A stretch of 9,915 nucleotides of DNA from Sediminispirochaeta sp. (GTDB lineage Bacteria > Spirochaetota > Spirochaetia > DSM-16054 > Sediminispirochaetaceae): NCBI GenBank assembly GCA_011046055.1, contig DSBN01000149.1, forward strand, positions 1 to 9,915, given 5' to 3'. Position 1 is the first letter of the stretch. Every line of letters begins with the position of its first letter. The notes under the pieces were generated by a model. That model saw nothing but the letters and a program-made list of their open reading frames with translations, had not been told where the DNA came from and did no database searches. The translations under genes and the position numbers were made by a program. Positions 6,650 to 9,915 of the stretch are shown here, one piece after another.

Positions 6650-7406
6650 ACCGCAAAAAATCCGTCTCATGGCTCATCTAGTGGCCGGGTACCCGAGCCT
6701 GGATGAGAGCTTCACCGTCGCCCGGGCACTTCAAGCCGGGGGCGCCGACATTCTCGAACTGCAGCTGCCCTTCAGCGATCCCGCGGCGGACGGTCCGGTC
6801 ATCCAAGAGGCCTGCGCCAAGGCCCTGTCCTCCGGCACCAAGGTAGAAGACGGCTTCAGACTCCTCGAACGGATACGAAAGGAGCTGGAGATCCCGGTCT
6901 TCCTGATGAGTTACGCCAATCTGGTCGTCCGGATGGGGGTGGAAAAGTTCGTGCGCCGGGCGAAATCCGCCGGTGCCGCCGGGCTCATCGTCCCCGACCT
7001 GACACCGGGTTACGACGAAGGGCTCTACGAAGCCGGGCGCGGGATCGGCATCGAGGTGGTTCCAGTACTCACAACCGGCACCTCCGCTTCGAGGCTGGAG
7101 AGCATTCTTTCGGAGAGACCCCGCTATCTCTACTGCGCCCTCCGTTCAGGTATTACCGGCGCCTTGACCCGTCCCAGCGAAGAGGCCCTGTACTTCCTAG
7201 ACGCGCTGGGCGGACGAGACATGGAACTGATGGCGGGATTCGGCATTCGGAAGAGCGAACAGGTCCGCGCGCTGCAAGGACATGCGGACATCGCCGTAGC
7301 CGGTTCGGTCTTTGTACGAGAGATTCACGACAGCAGCGGCGATGAGGGGAGCGAGTTGTTTCAAAAAATCAAATCAAAAGCCGGCGAGCTCAGCCTTCGC
7401 TATTAA
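6642..7406 (+). CDS. trpA: Tryptophan synthase alpha chain
   Basis: TrpA splits indole-glycerol phosphate into glyceraldehyde 3-phosphate and indole, which passes through a tunnel to TrpB. The 254-residue TIM barrel has the catalytic pair Glu39 (ILELQLPFSD) and Asp50 (PAADGP), equivalent to E49 and D60 of the enteric enzyme, then YANLV (91-95), VPDLTPGY in the loop region, RSGITGA (168-174), GFGI (199-202) and AGSVFV (220-225) for phosphate binding. The offset of exactly 10 shows the N-terminal helix is shorter than in E. coli (268 residues). The usual LGVPFSD or IGIPFSD reads LQLPFSD here. The start is supported by AGGAGG about 8 nt upstream and overlaps the trpB stop by 8 nt, as expected for the two subunits of one complex. 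No intrinsic terminator follows it. Confidence 0.95.
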   Translation: MNKPQKIRLMAHLVAGYPSLDESFTVARALQAGGADILELQLPFSDPAADGPVIQEACAKALSSGTKVEDGFRLLERIRKELEIPVFLMSYANLVVRMGVEKFVRRAKSAGAAGLIVPDLTPGYDEGLYEAGRGIGIEVVPVLTTGTSASRLESILSERPRYLYCALRSGITGALTRPSEEALYFLDALGGRDMELMAGFGIRKSEQVRALQGHADIAVAGSVFVREIHDSSGDEGSELFQKIKSKAGELSLRY

Positions 7407-7416
7407 GTGTTCTTAA

Positions 7417-7445
7417 TTGCACAATTTTCTGCAAGATGATACATT
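7417..7445 (+). promoter_or_regulatory. Possible weak promoter with overlapping palindrome before the ABC genes
   Basis: The 73-nt gap after trpA is AT-rich, unlike its surroundings. TTGCAC (7417-7422) and TACATT (7440-7445) are 17 nt apart and could form a weak promoter. A perfect palindrome AATTGCACAATT (7415-7426) overlaps the -35 box, and its CACAATT half recurs at 7460-7466, 40 nt on. This could be an operator, but short AT-rich palindromes arise by chance. The gap contains no hairpin-plus-T-run terminator. Confidence 0.3.
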
Positions 7446-7479
7446 TTTAGCGATTTTATCACAATTAATGGAGCTCGAC

Positions 7480-8397
7480 ATGAAAAAAACTTTTTTCAGA
7501 ACAATTTTCGTTACGATCTTCATCCTCCTACTGCTCTCCTGCGCTCAGCGAGAAGAGACCGGGAGTCTCTCCATCGGACTGATGCCGGCGGTCGACTCGG
7601 CGCCGATACTGCTGGCCGAACGAGAAGGACTCTTTGCCGAGGAAGGGCTGGAGACGGAGATTACCATTTACACCAACGCCCAGAACCGCCAAAGCGCCCT
7701 GCAAGCGAATCGGATAGACGGAGCCATGACCGACCTGGTGGCCTTGGCCTCCAATGTGAACAGCGGCTTCGAGATCAAAGGGGTGATGATGACCGAGGGA
7801 CTCTTCCCCGTCCTGCACAGCCCCGACCTGCCCGCCCCGGCGGAATCCGGCCGGGACAAACCGCGGGTGCGGATCGGCATGATGGAGCTGAGCGTCTCCA
7901 ACTTTCTGGCCGATCGCCGTCTGGCCGACGGCTATGAGCTGCATAAGGTCTTCATCAATGAGATCCCGCTGCGCCTGGAGGCGGTGGCTTCGGGGCAGCT
8001 GGACCTGGGAGTGTTCCCCGAACCGCTGGCTTCGCTGGGCGAGATGCGGGGGCTGGAGAAAAAGATAGTTCGCGAAGACTACTGCCCGGACATCATGGTC
8101 TTCACCCACCCAGCTTTGGAGCAGAAAGCGGAGGCTATTTCTGCCTTCATCAAAGCCTACAACCGGGCGGCGGAGATGATCCTCGAGAATCCTGATCTGG
8201 CCAGAGAGGTATTGATCGAAAAAATCACCTCCCTGCCGCCGGAGATTCAGGACCGTATAGCCCTACCCGAGTACCCGCCGGCGCGGCTGCAGAGCGACGC
8301 GTATATTCGCCAAGTAGTACAGTGGACCGAAGAGACCCTGGGACAGGATTACTCCCTCACCATAGATGATCTGGTCAACCGGGAGTTCGTGGAGTAA
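7480..8397 (+). CDS. ABC transporter solute-binding lipoprotein, NMT1/TauA-like
   Basis: The start chosen is ATG 7480, with GGAG at 7470-7473, because it begins a clear lipoprotein signal: MKK, a hydrophobic core and lipobox LLSC with Cys21. The longer open frame from TTG 7417 would put 21 unsuitable residues before the signal. The mature protein has the fold-2 pattern of NMT1/THI5/SsuA binding proteins: SLSIGLMPAVDSAPILLAER (29-48), GLFAEEGLETEI (50-61), QSALQANRIDGAMTDL (71-86), RIGMMELSVSNFLA (131-144), and EAVASGQLDLGVFPEP (167-182). It would be anchored in the membrane and deliver a ligand to the permease. Relatives bind sulfonates, taurine, nitrate, thiamine precursors or other small molecules, so the substrate cannot be read from sequence. 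Position after trpA hints at a link to aromatic metabolism, but this is conjecture. It overlaps the ATPase gene by 1 nt. Confidence 0.85.
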   Translation: MKKTFFRTIFVTIFILLLLSCAQREETGSLSIGLMPAVDSAPILLAEREGLFAEEGLETEITIYTNAQNRQSALQANRIDGAMTDLVALASNVNSGFEIKGVMMTEGLFPVLHSPDLPAPAESGRDKPRVRIGMMELSVSNFLADRRLADGYELHKVFINEIPLRLEAVASGQLDLGVFPEPLASLGEMRGLEKKIVREDYCPDIMVFTHPALEQKAEAISAFIKAYNRAAEMILENPDLAREVLIEKITSLPPEIQDRIALPEYPPARLQSDAYIRQVVQWTEETLGQDYSLTIDDLVNREFVE

Positions 8398-9149
8398 TGA
8401 TCCGGCTGCGGGAGGTCTGGAAGAGCTATGGAGAGACGCCGGCGGTTCGGGGTCTGAGCTTCACCATAGAAGCCGAGCAGAGCTGCGCCGTCATCGGTCC
8501 CTCCGGCTGCGGAAAGACCACCCTCCTTCATCTCATCGCCGGACTTCTATCCCCCGATCGGGGGGAGCTGCTGTTCCACGGCCGTACCGCCGAGGGGCCT
8601 CGTCCGGGGACGGGGCTGGTCATGCAGGAGGATGCGCTACTGCCCTGGTACAGCGTCCGACGCAACATCGCCCTCGGCCTACAGGCTACCGGCTGTTCTC
8701 CTCCGGAGATCGAAAAACGGGTCCAGCTGAGTCTGAGGAAGATAGGCATGAGCGAAGAAGCCGACAGGTACCCGGCTCAGCTGTCGGGCGGACAGCGCCA
8801 ACGGGTAGCCATCGCCCGGACCCTGATCACCGAACCGGAGCTCCTGCTGATGGACGAGCCCACCTCGGCCTTGGACGAAATGACCAAGGAGAAGCTCCAA
8901 CATCTGATCCTCTCTCTCCATCTGAACGACCCCCGGGCCATGATCTTCGTCACCCACAGCATCGAGGAGGCGGTATTCCTGGGGCAAAGAATCCTGCTGA
9001 TGAGCGAAGGCCGCATCGTACGCAGCTTCGACAACCCCCTATTCGGCGACACCGCAGCCCGAGACCGGGAGGGCTTTTACCAGCTGGTGCTGAAAATCCG
9101 CGCCGCCCTCGGAGAGCTGGATCATAGCGAAAGGAGTCTTGAGAAGTGA
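8397..9149 (+). CDS. ABC transporter ATP-binding protein, SsuB/TauB-like
   Basis: The 250-residue cytoplasmic ATPase powers import. Every nucleotide-binding motif is intact: Walker A GPSGCGKT (34-41), Q-loop Gln77 in MQEDALLPW, signature LSGGQ (129-133) followed by RQRVAIARTL, Walker B LLLMDE (149-154), D-loop SALD (157-160) and switch His187 in VTHSIEEA. The QEDALLPW form of the Q-loop and the THSIEEAVFL segment are typical of the nitrate/sulfonate/taurine group of importers. It starts in a TAATG overlap with the binding-protein stop; GGAG sequences at 8382-8385 and 8391-8394 lie at unusual spacings, so translation may rely on coupling. It ends in a 4-nt overlap with the permease gene (GTGA). 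The substrate cannot be inferred from the ATPase. Confidence 0.93.
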   Translation: MIRLREVWKSYGETPAVRGLSFTIEAEQSCAVIGPSGCGKTTLLHLIAGLLSPDRGELLFHGRTAEGPRPGTGLVMQEDALLPWYSVRRNIALGLQATGCSPPEIEKRVQLSLRKIGMSEEADRYPAQLSGGQRQRVAIARTLITEPELLLMDEPTSALDEMTKEKLQHLILSLHLNDPRAMIFVTHSIEEAVFLGQRILLMSEGRIVRSFDNPLFGDTAARDREGFYQLVLKIRAALGELDHSERSLEK

Positions 9150-9904
9150 AAATCAGACCGAGTCCGCTCACGATAGTTAGTCCGATCTACCCTTTCGTGG
9201 TGATTCTGCTCCTATGGGAAGTGCTGCATATCCTGCTCGGAGCCCGGCTCATCCCCGCCCCCCTCACCGTACTGCTGGTACTGGGAAAGATGGCCGCCGG
9301 CGGAGAGTTGTGGCTCCATCTGGGAGTCAGCAGCCTGCGGATCGGCGTCGGTCTTCTCTCGGCGCTGCTGTTCAGCGTTCCCCTGGGTATCACCATCGGC
9401 GTTTCTACCCGGGCCGATCGGTTCCTCTCCCCGCTGCTCTACACCCTCTATCCCCTGCCCAAGATCGCCTTCCTGCCGATCTTCATGGTCCTCTTCGGTC
9501 TGGGGAACTCGTCAAAAATCATCCTCATCTGGACGGTCATAGTCTTTCAGATCACCATCGCAGCTCGGGACGGGATCAAGGAGATATCCCCGGCACAGAT
9601 CAAGGCACTGCGGGTTCTGGGACTCTCGAAGCTGCAGTTCTTCTCCCACCTCTACCTACCCAGCTCCCTGCCTCGGATCTTTTCGGCCCTCCGGCTCAGT
9701 CTGGGTATCAGCATCTCGGTGCTCTTCTTCGCCGAAAACTACGCCACCACCTACGGCATCGGCCACCTGGTGATGAACAGCTGGATCATGGTCGATTATC
9801 CGCGGATGTTCGCCGGAATCCTCTCGGTCAGCCTGCTGGGCTTGCTGCTCTTTCGCCTGATAGACCGCCTCGAAGCCCGGCTCTGCCCCTGGGTCCGACT
9901 CTAA
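9146..9904 (+). CDS. ABC transporter permease, SsuC/TauC-like
   Basis: The 252-residue membrane protein starts at GTG 9146, supported by AAGGAG (9131-9136) at 9-nt spacing and the GTGA overlap with the ATPase stop. Hydrophobic segments at about 13-32, 63-87, 96-118, 122-140, 180-197 and 220-238 give the usual six-helix layout. The cytoplasmic EAA loop that docks on the ATPase lies at about 147-176 (ISPAQIKALRVLGLSKLQ to LPSSLPRIF), with the conserved Ala154, Gly159 and Pro residues. It is of normal length for the TauC/SsuC group. As only one permease gene is present it probably works as a homodimer with two copies of the ATPase. Only 11 nt follow the stop inside the window, so further operon members downstream cannot be excluded. 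Confidence 0.9.
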   Translation: MKIRPSPLTIVSPIYPFVVILLLWEVLHILLGARLIPAPLTVLLVLGKMAAGGELWLHLGVSSLRIGVGLLSALLFSVPLGITIGVSTRADRFLSPLLYTLYPLPKIAFLPIFMVLFGLGNSSKIILIWTVIVFQITIAARDGIKEISPAQIKALRVLGLSKLQFFSHLYLPSSLPRIFSALRLSLGISISVLFFAENYATTYGIGHLVMNSWIMVDYPRMFAGILSVSLLGLLLFRLIDRLEARLCPWVRL

Positions 9905-9915
9905 GGTCTTCGAAC

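Noticed and set aside
7417..7479. Upstream TTG start for the solute-binding protein
   Set aside because: It would place 21 residues before the lipoprotein signal peptide and would use the AT-rich intergenic region as coding. ATG 7480 has a GGAG site and a standard signal sequence.
8366..9127. 253-residue + strand frame overlapping the ATPase gene
   Set aside because: It is a shadow of the ATPase in another frame: low-complexity and rich in Arg, Pro, Ser and Gly, with no domain. The overlapping frame has every ABC motif intact.

Overview
The window holds a complete tryptophan biosynthesis operon with its own attenuator, followed by a three-gene ABC import system. Two unrelated genes lie upstream. 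All genes are on the + strand and the sequence is GC-rich. The first, partial gene looks like the C-terminus of a DUF1576 membrane protein, a family I associate mainly with Spirochaetes and some Clostridia. With the lipoprotein-type solute-binding protein this makes a free-living spirochaete my best guess, but this is inference and no rRNA or marker gene is present to settle it.

Layout: (1) 1-595, the tail of the DUF1576-like protein and a 123-residue protein that resembles a reduced GHKL/HATPase fold. (2) 596-867, a regulatory region: a sigma70-type promoter, a 20-codon leader peptide with two Trp codons, candidate alternative RNA stems and a very strong intrinsic terminator (14-bp perfect stem, 11 T). 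This is a textbook ribosome-mediated trp attenuator, except that the leader ORF begins almost exactly where transcription should start, so it is probably leaderless. (3) 868-7406, trpE, trpG-D fusion, trpC-F fusion, trpB, trpA. This is the gene order and fusion pattern of enteric bacteria (trpEDCBA). The genes overlap or nearly touch (2-nt gap, ATGA overlap, 28-nt gap, 8-nt overlap), so translational coupling is likely. (4) 7480-9904, a lipoprotein solute-binding protein (NMT1/TauA-like), an SsuB/TauB-like ATPase and an SsuC/TauC-like permease, overlapping by 1 nt and 4 nt. No terminator separates trpA from this set, so readthrough from the trp operon is possible; a weak local promoter and a palindrome lie in the gap.

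Together the trp genes encode every step from chorismate to L-tryptophan. TrpE and TrpG make anthranilate, TrpD adds phosphoribosyl, TrpF and TrpC isomerise and cyclise to indole-glycerol phosphate, and TrpA/TrpB form tryptophan synthase. TrpE keeps the LLES and NPSPY motifs linked to feedback inhibition by tryptophan.

The main anomaly is trpB: the reading frame is broken at a run of seven A (5733-5739). The two halves rejoin exactly by a -1 shift, putting the catalytic residues K87 and E109 at the same numbers as in the enteric enzyme. It may be a homopolymer sequencing error, a recent mutation, or recoding at a slippery run. TrpB also departs from the usual KREDLNHTGAHK motif before the PLP lysine. 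I found no CRISPR array, tRNA, rRNA, insertion sequence or other mobile element.
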